This document shows positions 11,300 through 22,245 of a stretch of DNA of 64,000 nt, one piece after another. Source of the DNA: Notospermus geniculatus (taxonomy: Eukaryota > Nemertea > Pilidiophora > Heteronemertea > Lineidae); assembly GCA_002633025.1 (NCBI GenBank), contig NMRB01000147.1, positions 192,430-256,429 of the forward strand, read 5' to 3'. Positions within the stretch are counted from its first letter, which is position 1. The number at the start of each line of letters is the position of its first letter. Below the pieces are notes generated by a model that was not told the origin of the DNA, did not search any database, and saw only the letters and a list, made by a program, of their open reading frames with translations. A program made the position numbers and the translations under genes.

Positions 11300-13637
11300 T
11301 TAGCAACAGTTTACCCATCTACGGCAATCACATTCAAGCGATGCTGATCTCGGAGGATTTGCAGATCAGAGGTGAAACGACGTTAATCGACCGCCGACAC
11401 TGATGACGTCCCGTCACCCGCAATCATCGTGATGGCCGTTATCAATGATCAACACAAGGACAAGCAAATATTTGCAAAGTTTCTCAGCAGTGCGATCGCC
11501 AGCCATGCAACAAGTTCTAGGTTTTACCACAAAAGTTTTTTAAATACTGAACTGCGAACAATGAAGTGACTGAGGGATACACTTCATGTGTTGCCACCAG
11601 ATGGCTCTCACTCCCTGAATTTTGGCTTTACGTAATGGGCAGGAGCTACAACTTTTTTGTGGTGGTGGGGTGATACGAATCTGTCAACTTGATGCCTTGA
11701 ATTCTATTTCGGTGGATAACAGAGCTATTTTCAGCACCATTAGTGTTCCATGTGCAAATGTATGTACACAGATGACCCTGCCACATCATCGTTTGTTGCG
11801 TTCTCATTAATTCAATCCTGTTGTATCATAAGATCAACCAGTCAGAATTCAACAAAATTTGCAAAACATGCAGAATAATCTTGCCTATCACGTGAACGAG
11901 TCAGAATGAAAATCCGTTGAAGATTAAAGCAATACTGTCGACATTTATAGAATGCGAAATTTGTAAGTTGAACCTTTATGTTGCATTCCATTATGGTTTT
12001 ACGGACAAATACGCTTCAGGTCATCATCAGGAGAAACCATGGCAAGCCCTGTTACTCAGCTTTACCTTCAGTTTTACCTTTCACTGACGTACAAGAGAAA
12101 CATATTTAGTCAGGTTCTGGACAAACCTCATAACAGTTGGGATTCTTTATGGATCGAACCCCATCAAATTTTGAAATGTCTTTCTCAGCTTATGACTCGG
12201 ATCGCACCACAGCGACTCATGATCATGATTTCTGTCTTCATCTTTATCTGCAGATATACATGTAGCTGTCCATACAATCTGCTGGGACAAGAAACTATGA
12301 AATTTAGTGTAATGAATCGCGACGCAAAAGTCATCACGATGACTTGATTATGGAAGGTTAAATGATGAGGAGTCTATTTTTCGTCGAGCTGGCTCATTCC
12401 CACTGACTTATGTTACATTCATGGAATGGATCAAACGATGGACAAGTCTGGATATTTGCCAAATTTGGAAATAGAGATGGAAATCATATGCTACCAGTTT
12501 TGATGCTCGCCGAGTGGCTACTGTCGTAGTTTTGATCAACTGGTATGTGGTTACTGGTAGTTCACTTTTCGCTTCCTCCATTAAGAACATTGAAAACAGG
12601 CCAGTAATCCCCTACCACTCATCTTTGTTGAAACCAATTCAAAAACCATCATTCAATCACAGTGACAGTTCACTGATTGAAGCTCCTCTTATGCACCAAA
12701 AGTAATTCACCTCGTTTTATCTTCTAGATGTCAAATGTCAAATGTCAAAGAGCAATAAAAAATGACACTGTCACCTCCACTTTGGGCCGTACCTAAGCAA
12801 GGGACCTTTATAAAGCCTTTATGAAGGTTATTAAGTCATAAATAAATATCATAATTGCATATGTATAGGATTTGCCCCATATTATATACAAGTTAATTCA
12901 GAAGTCATTCTTAGCACAGTCAAAAATAGGTAAATGGAATCACCGCCTGTCTTCTTCACAAGTACAATCCTTTGTAGTTTTGATGAATGACTTCCCGAGA
13001 TCAAAAAGCATTCCCAATGGTAGTGACTTTTAACAAAACCAAAGAAAATGTCAGTGACTGCAATATTTATGTGTCTGCTGTATCCTCCAGCAAGGTGCTT
13101 CTTATAGTAGGATTGAGTGGGACTAGGAAGTTCAAAAAGAGTGGCTTAAAGGTATATTCCTCTAGTCATCCCCAACAAATGCATACTCCACGACAGCGTT
13201 GAAATTTTTTGATAATTGGACGAAAATTTTAACACTGCCATCGATACTAAATCGCCATCTTGAAATCCTGACGTCATCGTCGGCGGGCTAGTCTATCACG
13301 TGATGAGAACTTCTTTTTCAAAATGGTATTATTTGCAGAAAACAGTATTCATCTTGTCGAAAATGAAACAGAATAACTTTATTATTACTTTACATCTACT
13401 CAACCGTTGCTTGTATCACTCTATACCTTTATACACCTGTCTTCAACGATCTATATTGTAAGCGTAGAAAACGAGTGATGGGGTGACCACTTCACAAACA
13501 GAAGAATTTCTTCTGTTCCTTCCGCGCGCGCACTACTTTTCAAGATGGAAACCTACCACCGTCACTAGTGGCGATATGATTGACGTCATTGCACATATCG
13601 CCACCTAGCGTCAAGTTTGCAACAAATGTAACAAAAG
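11300..13637. other. Intron stretch, no feature seen
   Basis: No recognisable exon. TTAAAGGTATATTCCTCTAG at 13146 looks like the start of a TTAA-type element, but no matching right end was seen. Confidence 0.35.
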
Positions 13638-13850
13638 ATGGTGAGTTCTTATATAGCACTTCATAGCGTATTACGCTCTCTAAGCGCTGCACACATTATT
13701 ACCCCAGTCTATGATTCAGAAACCTTTCTGTAGAAACCAAAGGGCAGTCACAATATAGCGCACACGATGGACATTTCAGGCCAGTTGAGAGTTACAGAGT
13801 GGCACAGCCGGGATCGAACCCGCGACCTTCCGATCAGTGATCAATATTGT
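13638..13850 (-). mobile_element. tRNA-derived SINE, head truncated
   Basis: On the minus strand there is a pol III B box, GGTTCGATCCC (13810-13820), in a GTCGCGGGTTCGATCCCGGC context. A body follows with CTTAGAGAGCGTAATACGC and a tail leading to TATAAGAACTC. The A-box half expected to the right is replaced at about 13853 by the 24-bp array. This explains the RDRTRDLP-type peptide in the plus frame. Confidence 0.7.
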
Positions 13851-13857
13851 CTTTTGA

Positions 13858-14147
13858 GCATAGAAAAGAACACCGAAAAGAGCATAGAAAAGAGCACCGA
13901 AAAGAGCATAGAAAAAGAACACAGAAAAGAACACAGAAAAGAGCATAGAAAAGAGCACAGAAAAGAGCATAGAAAAGAGCATAGAAAAGAGTACAGAAAA
14001 GAGCACAGAAAAGAGCATAGAAAAGAGTACAGAAAAGAGCATAGAAAAGAGCGCCGAAAAGAGCATAGAAAAGAGCACCGAAAAGAGCATAGAAAATAGC
14101 ACAGAAAATGGCACAGAAAAAGAAAAGAGCACCGAAAAGAGCACCGG
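13858..14147. repeat. 24-bp tandem array (GAAAAGAGCATA + GAAAAGAGCACC)
   Basis: About 12 copies of a two-part unit built of GAAAAGAGCATA and GAAAAGAGCACA/C. It is strongly purine-biased and open in several frames on both strands. It ends at GCACCGGTTAGGG. It directly abuts the SINE B-box region. Confidence 0.93.
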
Positions 14148-14149
14148 TT

Positions 14150-15108
14150 AGGGTTAGGGGTGAAGTGGGTGGAAACAGAAGTGCTGGACGAAGGCACAGG
14201 ACAGACATAACAGGTTACGACATGTAAAATGCCCCCACTTTTTTAGAAGCAGGGGCATGCCATAACAATCATCAGCAATCCTTGCATTCTTGCAATTTCA
14301 CAACTTCCTCCACAGCCTGCTTCAACCTGCATAATCTTATCCTTCACCAATTTCATCATCTATTGACAAACCAGGGATAACTGCACTTCCACTTTGGTCA
14401 CCACCCACAAGGCCTTACTTCCTTATTTACATTTAGGAAGTCTTTCATTTGTCCTGCAACAGAACAGACGTTTTGCCTGTGTAGGGACAGCTCACAACAA
14501 TAAGAAGACCTTCTGTTTAACACCACCACCAATGAATACTACACACGGAACTTCAGGTTTGCCCGATTAAACTGGAATGTCAACGTCAATGTCACTCTTT
14601 CTCACGATGAAGCCATAGTTTACCTTGCAGTATTTTTTCATTCATAAAAAGTTGAACCTAAAAAATTCTGCTTGACCCTTTTTAGTAGTGTGAATGGTAC
14701 GGTGGCGTAATGAAGAGGTAATGCGTTGCTGCTGGCTATAATAGGAATTCTATGTGATATCTATAGAGGTAGGCTTCATCCATCATATCACATGAACACC
14801 AACTGAACTGGTGAGGTAAAGAATGAAAGAGACAGAACAGAAGCAACAAGGAATTCTAGTCCATAAATAATCCCCAAGATGGCAGCACCGGACCACAACC
14901 AGGCCAACTGGAATGTGGAACACATGCCTATGGGTGAATTTTTAGGAATTCCTGAGTGTAATCATTGACAAAGATACACAAGGCAAGTACAGTCCATTTC
15001 AGTATTAAAAAAAAAAAAAAAAACCTCCTCCCTCCTCACTTTTTACAAGTTTGACTGATGCTAAACTAAAGATTTTTTTTATGTGGCCTAAGTACTGTTA
15101 CATTTAGT
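14150..15108. other. Intron stretch, includes poly-A tract
   Basis: An A tract of about 17 bases at 15007-15023. Two TTAGGG-like units at 14147-14160 are too few to be telomeric. Otherwise nothing recognised. Confidence 0.4.
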
Positions 15109-15341
15109 TTTCGCAAATCTGACGAAACACGAAGTACGAAATATGAAATTGGACTTCATTTCCATGACGTACATGTAATGTATTTCAGGAGATGGTTGGT
15201 ACCACAAATGTCACTGCTGCAAGTGCCAGTGCATCTTTTAGCATATGATGTAAGACCAAGGGAGTCCACCTCCTGAAATACATTACGTCATGGAAATGAA
15301 GTCCAATTTTCGTATTTCGTGTTTCGTCAGATTTGCGAAAC
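15109..15341. mobile_element. Long inverted-repeat (foldback) element
   Basis: The left arm, 15109-15192 (TTTCGCAAATCTGACGAAAC ... TGTATTTCAGGAG), pairs with the right arm 15267-15341. The spacer is about 75 bp. The arms are nearly identical apart from an extra repeat-like AAGTACGAAATATG in the left arm. Non-coding. Confidence 0.82.
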
Positions 15342-15342
15342 C

Positions 15343-16949
15343 TCACTATTATGTCAGCAGATATCATCGCTTAACCCTTCCAATGCCAAGCTGCCTTCAT
15401 CAGATATACATAGAATATGTAAAATGCACCATCGGCGACTGACGCATGATCAAAATTGGACACCAACTTCGAGGAGTTGATTCATCGTCCAGTGTACTTC
15501 AGCGAGGCAACGCGTCATGAAATGACTCAAGTAATTACAGTCTCGCAATCAAACGCCGACCAAATTGCGCAATGGGGTCAGCGTCAAATGCGAGACCGCG
15601 CAATCGGTCGCCGACGATGGTCGCGCGTCGAAGTATGCACTAGCCTTAAGTCTACAAGTTGATAGAGAATAGCTACATATGAAAGCATAGTCAGAAGCAA
15701 AAACAGAGACTAATTGCTAGGGTTAGATGTCTTAGAGTTCATCTACTTTTCACCATGGGTGTCCCTCAAACCAAATACGGCCAAAAATGGTGGTTTATTG
15801 AATATACAGTGTACGGGCCCCCAATGCATGCTAGGCTTTCTCTACTAGCAGACACCACAAAAACCAAGCCATAAGAATGTGGAATTCTCGAAAACTGGCA
15901 ACACCAACACAGCAAATTTTCGGTTTAAAATGACCTGGAAAAAGTGGGGGAAAAAGTGAGACAAGTGTAGCTTCTATTGCTCTACATTGTACACAGTGCC
16001 ATAGAGGAGTGAAAACATTCTACCTGACTGTGAAAAGGTGAAAGGAGAGATAGATTAAATACTCAACACTACAAAAAACCCATCAAAATCTTACCCAAAG
16101 AATGCAGTATTGGAGTTGGACCTGACGGGAAAATTAACACTAACGTTTATAAATTCATGCACGTAAAAAAACAGGGAACACTAACAAGGTACGTACATGT
16201 ACTTCAAAAACACCGCATGCCGTCAACCAACTAACATGGGATGACGTCACCACTCTCTACTACATTTTCCATGTGACTGCATGAAACCTATTTTATTTGG
16301 TAAAGTATAATTCACCCTAACATCAACATGGGCAAAGTGCCAAGCTTGGAAATGTGCACAAGTCAGTGGTAAATAATCCATGTCGCAGTTACCTAATGAT
16401 GTCAGGGTCACTTGAACAGCCTATAGCAAATACACCAAGGTTGTGTTCAGTCAACTGGTAAATATTGTGGTTTGTGGTTTAATCATTGTGTTCACCTTGT
16501 GGTGTCTGTTGCACAGGCCTGGCACTTTGCCCATGTTGAAGTACGGGTGAATTATACTTTATTAACGGTAGCTTACAACAGCAGACATGTATGTCTACAG
16601 TGGCTTGACAGTAGCAAATATTACAATGAGACTAGACATGATGAAATAAGCAGGAACTTAGGAGAGGTCAGCCCAAAATTTGAGACTATACACTCATGCT
16701 TGACAGACTACAAACTGATATCGACATCCTCCCACAGCAGGGGTTTTACCTCGCTCCTCTTCATCAACTCACAAGTGTACGTGTGGGTGTATGAAGAGAA
16801 GGGAGGCCAAAGCCCTGCTATGGGAGGATGGATTATCGAGTACTCTTACCCGAATCCCCTGATAAGCAAGAATGCACAGTTCACAGAATCAAGCCTGGTT
16901 GGGCACCAAATGTACATTGACAACCCACATGTGAACGGCAGGAAGACAA
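15343..16949. other. Intron stretch, unassigned
   Basis: A CG-rich patch at 15500-15640 carries repeated TCGC/GCGAC motifs. A 164-codon open frame at 16472-16966 has no recognisable domain and runs into the satellite. I do not call a gene. Confidence 0.35.
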
Positions 16950-17337
16950 GTGCAGTTCACACTTGATCACACTCTGATCAGACCAAAAATCCAGTTCACA
17001 CTTGTCCATATTCTGATCAGACCAAAAATGTAGTTCACACTTGTCCATATTCTGATCAGACCAAAATGCAGTTAACACTTGTCCATATTCTGATCAGACC
17101 AAAAATGCAGTTCACACTTGTCCATATTCTGATCAGACCAAAATGCAGTTCACACTTGTTCATATTCTGATCAGAACAAAATGCAGTTCACACTTGTCCA
17201 TATTCTGATCAGACCAAAAATGCAGTTAACACTTGTCCATATTCTGATCGGACCAAAAATGCAGTTCACACTTGTCCTTATTCTGATCAGACCAAAAATT
17301 TAGTTCACACTTGTCCATATTTTGATCGGACCAAATG
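16950..17337. repeat. 39-bp satellite-like tandem array, about 10 units
   Basis: The unit carries CAGTTCACACTTGTCCATAT and TCTGATCAGACCAAAAATG. Units are very similar to each other, indicating recent expansion or homogenisation. Each unit contains TGATCA. Confidence 0.95.
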
Positions 17338-18665
17338 TTTTACCATGTATACAAAATGTACTTCCGGAACAGTTATGTACCTACATGTACGTATGATTTG
17401 GCATTAGCCAAAAGTTACTTTGTCAGTTGAAGTGAATTTGAAGGATGAGGAGAAATGAAAGAACCATAATTACCCTGCTCTTGTCCTGTGTAATTTAAGC
17501 ANCAACCTTTGGTACGCACTGCCTAATCAACCAAACCAACATATCTCATTCTGGCCTAAAAGAAGTGCTTTTTTCAAGGGAGAGTTCATTAAGGCTGAAA
17601 ATGGTGTTCATAGACAGTGTTCCGTTAGCGCCTACAGTAGAATATACACAACTTTGTCAACATTATGCACCATAAAGTAATGGTTAGTAAAGGTCACGTC
17701 ACATGTTACCTAGTCTATTTGCATGACATCAGAATACATCATCATGTGACAGAACAACATTGTTTTCCTCATCCAGAACAAACCAAATGCTATTTTTAGA
17801 TTCGTCGCATACCAGCAATGAACCAAATGACCACTTGCACATATCTGATTTTGAGAACGACCGCCTCGAGCAACTAGATATAAGGTGACTCAACTGACAG
17901 AAGGGGCAACACGACAGCAAATCACCGACACGGCCAGCCCATTGACGAGCATGCAATGGCTTTTTTGAAAAAGAAATTTTCGAGAATGTCTGATGCAATG
18001 ATTGATGTAACTTGCACAAGAAGCTTCTCTTTCAGTTCTCAATTCCTTTTTGCATTTTTGCGAATGATGGCAGGAAGTCCAGCACCATCATATCCCTCTT
18101 CCAAACAACTTCAGTCTAAACTTGGCTTCAATGAAGATTGCAAGGAACCATAATAGTAACTGCATTACGACAGGAGGAGATTGTTCTGCACATTGTTGCC
18201 TTGTCATCAAACTCAGATGTAGGGGATGAAATCCGTGGGTAAAAAACACCCACATGGTGCGTCAGAAACCTCAAACCCGCAGATTAGTACTAAATCCCGT
18301 CATGAAAATCCACAAATATTTTGTTGACAGCAGAACAGCAAAAACCATATTGTTGTCTCTGAATCCAAAGTTCAACGAGATGACATTTGTAGATTAATTA
18401 ATCGGCCTAATTAGGCAAACCACAGTGGTTTGTTGTATCAGCAGCATATGACAAGCACATACTCAAAAAGGTTCCAAAATGACTACACACATGATAGGTT
18501 GTTGTGGCTGACAATGACACATGAAATCACAGATTAGCAAAATAACTTGCCCAGTCTACCTTTGCCCTTGCTCCATAAGTATTTGTGCACTTAGAGCATC
18601 AGTGGCCAAGATTAAATTCTGGGACATCCAGAAATTCTGAAAAATCTCATTTCTCCATTTTAATG
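17338..18665. other. Intron stretch with one N (17502)
   Basis: The N at 17502 is the only one in the window for which I see no flanking duplication. No exon recognised. Confidence 0.35.
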
Positions 18666-18979
18666 TGGTACAGGTGTAATGTGTGAGAATGCCCCCCGTA
18701 TGACAATGCCCGCTTTATTGGGTCATATGAATAAAGACTAGTAAATGCTTTTACTTGGATTTTGCAATACAATTGCACTAGGCAATGCTGTACAAATCTG
18801 AAGAAAAAGCTTTTGCTAGTTTTTATTCATATTACCCATTGTTCGGCGAGGGCACTCAAATACAGAAAGACATGTTGATCAGTGCCTCCCTCATTGTCAC
18901 GTTGCCGCTTATTCCGTCAATCTTTTGTTTGGGGGCATTGGAAAACGGGGGGCAGTGAAAAACATTACACCTGTACCAA
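18666..18979. mobile_element. MITE, TGGTACAGGTGTAAT family, interrupted
   Basis: Terminal inverted repeats TGGTACAGGTGTAAT and ATTACACCTGTACCA, then inner GCCCCCCGT/ACGGGGGGC blocks. The internal motif GTTGCCGCTTATTCCGTCA matches the related elements at 29668-29831 and 32202-32353. A second element (18719-18840) is inserted into its left half. Confidence 0.82.
18719..18840. mobile_element. Small hairpin MITE, AGTAAATGCTTTTAC family, nested
   Basis: Ends are TGGGTCATATGAATAAAGAC and the complement of TTTTTATTCATATTACCCA. The arms carry AGTAAATGCTTTTACTTG. The core GCACTAGGCAATGCTGTA is shared with 53123-53229. It sits inside the TGGTACAGGTGTAAT element. Confidence 0.82.
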
Positions 18980-19466
18980 TTTTCTCTTCACCTTTTTATA
19001 AATTTACACACCAAATCATCAACTTCATACCTGGATGGAAGAAGACCAAATCATTTGACTGTAATTGATATCATTAAATTTTATAGAGAGACGCATGGTA
19101 AAACAATAAATGAGACAGCACTGAACAGAAATTCACAAAGGCACCATTGCAATAAGGTCACATATTTTCTCCCGCAAATGGAAAAGTCTGGTTATTATAT
19201 GCAATATGCCGGTTAATCCCGAGATCCGATTGTTGAGACGTGCTTCCCAAGGTCATGCACTGACACAGACTGTGGACTAATAATGCATAAATGCATATTT
19301 TTGATGACATGGACAACAAACTTTGACGATTCGCACCCAGATAACTATTTATGATATTTGCAGATGTACGATTCTATGATCCTGCCACTGCCCTGACTGC
19401 ATGCAGTCGTACTCAACTAGAATCAAACATCATGTACCTCATGCTTGCGTACAAAGAGTGGTGATA
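18980..19466. other. Intron stretch, no feature seen
   Basis: Nothing recognised. Confidence 0.3.
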
Positions 19467-19621
19467 GGGAGGTTTAGAAAACCAAACGATAAACGTAAGC
19501 GTTAACGACAAAGTTATTTTTGTACCGAAAATCAATATAGGCCTAAAATCTGGTTAATGTATAGCATGAAAAATAGCGTTGTCGTAAAGTTTATGTTTAT
19601 CGTTTGATCCCTAAACTTCCC
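19467..19621. mobile_element. Palindromic MITE, GGGAG-end family, member 2
   Basis: Left end GGGAGGTTTAGAAAACCAAA, right end TTTGATCCCTAAACTTCCC. It shares AACGATAAACGTAA, CGACAACGCTATTTTTCATG and GGTAC-AAAAATAAC motifs with the element at 461-608. TA precedes the left end, but no TA follows the right end. Confidence 0.85.
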
Positions 19622-21640
19622 TCCTTCCGACCATTTGTTAAGTGACCAGATTTTGGAGACAAATCATTTCACAAAGCACTTCACCTTGAATTCCACTTTA
19701 CTTTCAACCGTAAGAACCCCAGTTCCTTTTTTCCAAGGAAAACCCAACCCACTAGTAGTTTGACATAGAGACAACAGTTTGACGTTGAGCGAATGGAGAC
19801 ACTATGGAGACATGCAAAAAGTAAACAACGCCAAACAGCTTATCGGTCCGAGGAAAAATACTAGAAGTTCGAGGCGGCATCGAGTAAAGGACTGGGAAAT
19901 CTCACAATCATTGTAGTTGTTACCCAAATTTTAATGGATTAACGGTGTCTCGGCTAGAACAAGGACCCCTACCGAAACAGGAAGGGCAGAACACTGATGT
20001 CTAATCAAAACACCATTCAAACATATGCATGACAAGGGCCAATGTTTTAGGCTTGAAGACATGCGTAGGCCTTACATGCCTTGTAATTACTCATCAAGCA
20101 CGTACCCATTCATTGCCTTTTAAAAACTTTGCCAAACCTTGACTTGGCTGTTAAGGACACATTAAGGAAATTCATTCTTCAATTTTGAATTAATGTTCAA
20201 AGGTGAGCCAAACATTCTATAGACTTATAACCACACAGACCGGGAGTGCAAACCTCTTGTCCAAACTTGATGTCTTTTTTGTTTGTCGGCGGTTCCTTTT
20301 TGTTCTTGTTTACCAGAAATTTTTAAATAAGGAGTTGTAGTCGACTTAATTCAACAAGATGGAACTGGTGAGATCACACACCCAGTAGGCCTACAAGAAG
20401 GTGGTGTTACCAGGTCATTCACAAGGTGAAGAAGGATGTACGTCCTGTGTGCCTTGATTCTCTTCCCAAGCTCCAATTTTTGGACTGGCTTCGGTCTTTA
20501 GATGATATAATTATGCAACTGGCTCTTGGCGTTACCTTGTTTCAAAGATGACTTCATTCAAGGTCACCAAAAACAGTGTCATTTCAACGAGAAACATCAC
20601 TGATTCAGTACAGCTTCCAAAAGCTTTGCAATGCAAACTGGTATCCCTCTTGGTGAGAGAGTCAGCATCCTAAGGGTTAACCATTCACGACAAGCAAAGA
20701 ATCCAGGTGGCCCAATTAGGCTAGACGTACATGCTTAAACCAACAGACGCACCTCTCAAGGTCGAATTCTTACACCATTATGCTAATGATGACAAGAAGA
20801 AGACCATGTGCCCCCCCCCCCTCGGGAACTTATGCATGGAAAATAGGGAAAAAAATCATGAGCAGCAAAAAGAGGCGAAGACCCAGAAGGGCCATACCCT
20901 TGATGATGGTAACGCCAAGATGATGGGCTGCTGAGACGGGACTGGCTCAGTATCATACTGTGGTATATTGTCCCGAAATCAGTTCAGCGTGATACTGATA
21001 TGTTGGCCATTCCCCTCCTATTCTACTATTGTAATGTTATACCCAATGATTCCCAAAAATGGATCCACAGGGAAAATTCCAATAGGCTCATGAAATGATC
21101 ATCCCTCGCATAAAAAAAGTAAAACAGTATTAATATTGGTTGATAATCTCTAATTCCACAAAGGAAGCCCGTTCTCCTGAAGGCACGATTGTGACCCGGG
21201 AAATGTCCGAGATCCTCGGTGCATATTCTTATCATGATTAGCAAGGAATGCAGAAAAGAATGGTGAGGGCGGAATCTCATTGTCGGATTAATCATTATAT
21301 GTCTGCATTCTGCGGATAGTAATCTGTATTCTCCAATTTTAATCATTCACTTTCAATTCTTATACTTTGCCTTGAACCATCTACGTATCTTCTCGACCCA
21401 TTCATGTCTAAAGACAATTTTTTCCAAACAATTTAAGTAAGTATACATGTAGGCCTACATATGTTTTTTGGGTACTTAAATAAATACAGATCAAAATCAT
21501 CTGGGTTTTTTCACGTGAATTACAAGGCTCACAATATATTTTATATCCATAGTTAAGCTGTGCACTTTTCTTCGTTACATCAACATGTTATCCATTTATT
21601 GAGTTTCTATTATGATAATCACTTTTTAAAATCGTCAGCT
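19622..21640. other. Intron stretch, no feature seen
   Basis: A poly-C tract near 20811. TAGGCCTA octamers at 20386 and 21452. No exon recognised. Confidence 0.35.
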
Positions 21641-22016
21641 ATCATTTCTTGTCCAACATAGAGCACAAAAACTTTGACCTCGGTGACCTTGAAAAGTAAG
21701 TCAAACCAAAAACCCGTTATATATGTAATGTACTCTCATTAGATACACCTATGATAAAAATTTGGAGGTGATCCAGTCATTAGTTCAGGAGTTATTGCAC
21801 TTTTTGTGTTTTTGGTTTCCGCCACCTGGTGGCCAAGCTAAGAGTCGAATCGGACCGAAACTTGGTGTCATAGGTCATCTGACCTAGGGGTATATATGTA
21901 CCAAGTTTCAGATCAATAGCTCCAGCGGTTACGAAACGTGCCCTGCTAACGGACGACGACGACGACGACGACGACGGACGCAGACCCACGGCAAGAGCTC
22001 ACCGCAGGTGAGCTAA
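21641..22016 (+). mobile_element. Helitron/Helentron-like non-autonomous element, 3' part
   Basis: The sequence contains AACTTTGACCTCGGTGACCT, then a GGTGATCCAGTCATTAGTTC block. A (GAC)n microsatellite follows at 21953-21977, and then a perfect terminal stem-loop, AGCTCACC-GCA-GGTGAGCT, followed by AA (21996-22016). A microsatellite plus a terminal hairpin ending CTAA fits the 3' end rule (CTRR) of Helitron-type elements. Similar ends are widespread in marine invertebrate genomes. The 5' boundary is a guess. Confidence 0.5.
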
Positions 22017-22245
22017 AAATCGTCTCCGAATTTCGCAAATTTTCGACCCCAAGCGGGGTCTTCCTCAGGCACCTTCTACAGCTAAACTTTTCACGCCTTC
22101 CTTTTTTTTCAGGCTTTCTTTATTATGACCACTTGGCACTAATCCATAGGATCCAGCTCATTCACTTCTGGGATCTCTACTAGAAAGTGCCTGAGAAGGA
22201 CCCCACTTTGGGGTCGAAACTTCGCGAAATTCGGAGACGACTTTA
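22014..22245. mobile_element. Foldback element with TCGTCTCCGAATTTCGC arms
   Basis: The left arm 22014-22075 (AAATCGTCTCCGAATTTCGC, TTTTCGACCCCAAGCGGGG, TTCCTCAGGCAC) pairs with the right arm 22185-22245. Each arm itself contains a CGACCCCAA/GGGGTC mini-palindrome. It directly abuts the Helitron-like 3' end. Confidence 0.82.

Noticed and set aside
13146-13180. TTAAAGGTATATTCC as a third TTAA element
   Set aside because: No matching right terminus found.
14147-14160. TTAGGG-like units
   Set aside because: Only two units. Not a telomere or interstitial telomeric block.
13767-14208. Lys/Glu/His-rich plus frame and Phe/Leu/Ser-rich minus frames
   Set aside because: Translation of the 24-bp purine array plus a SINE, not a gene.
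16472-16966. 164-codon plus frame
   Set aside because: No recognisable family, ends inside the 39-bp satellite.
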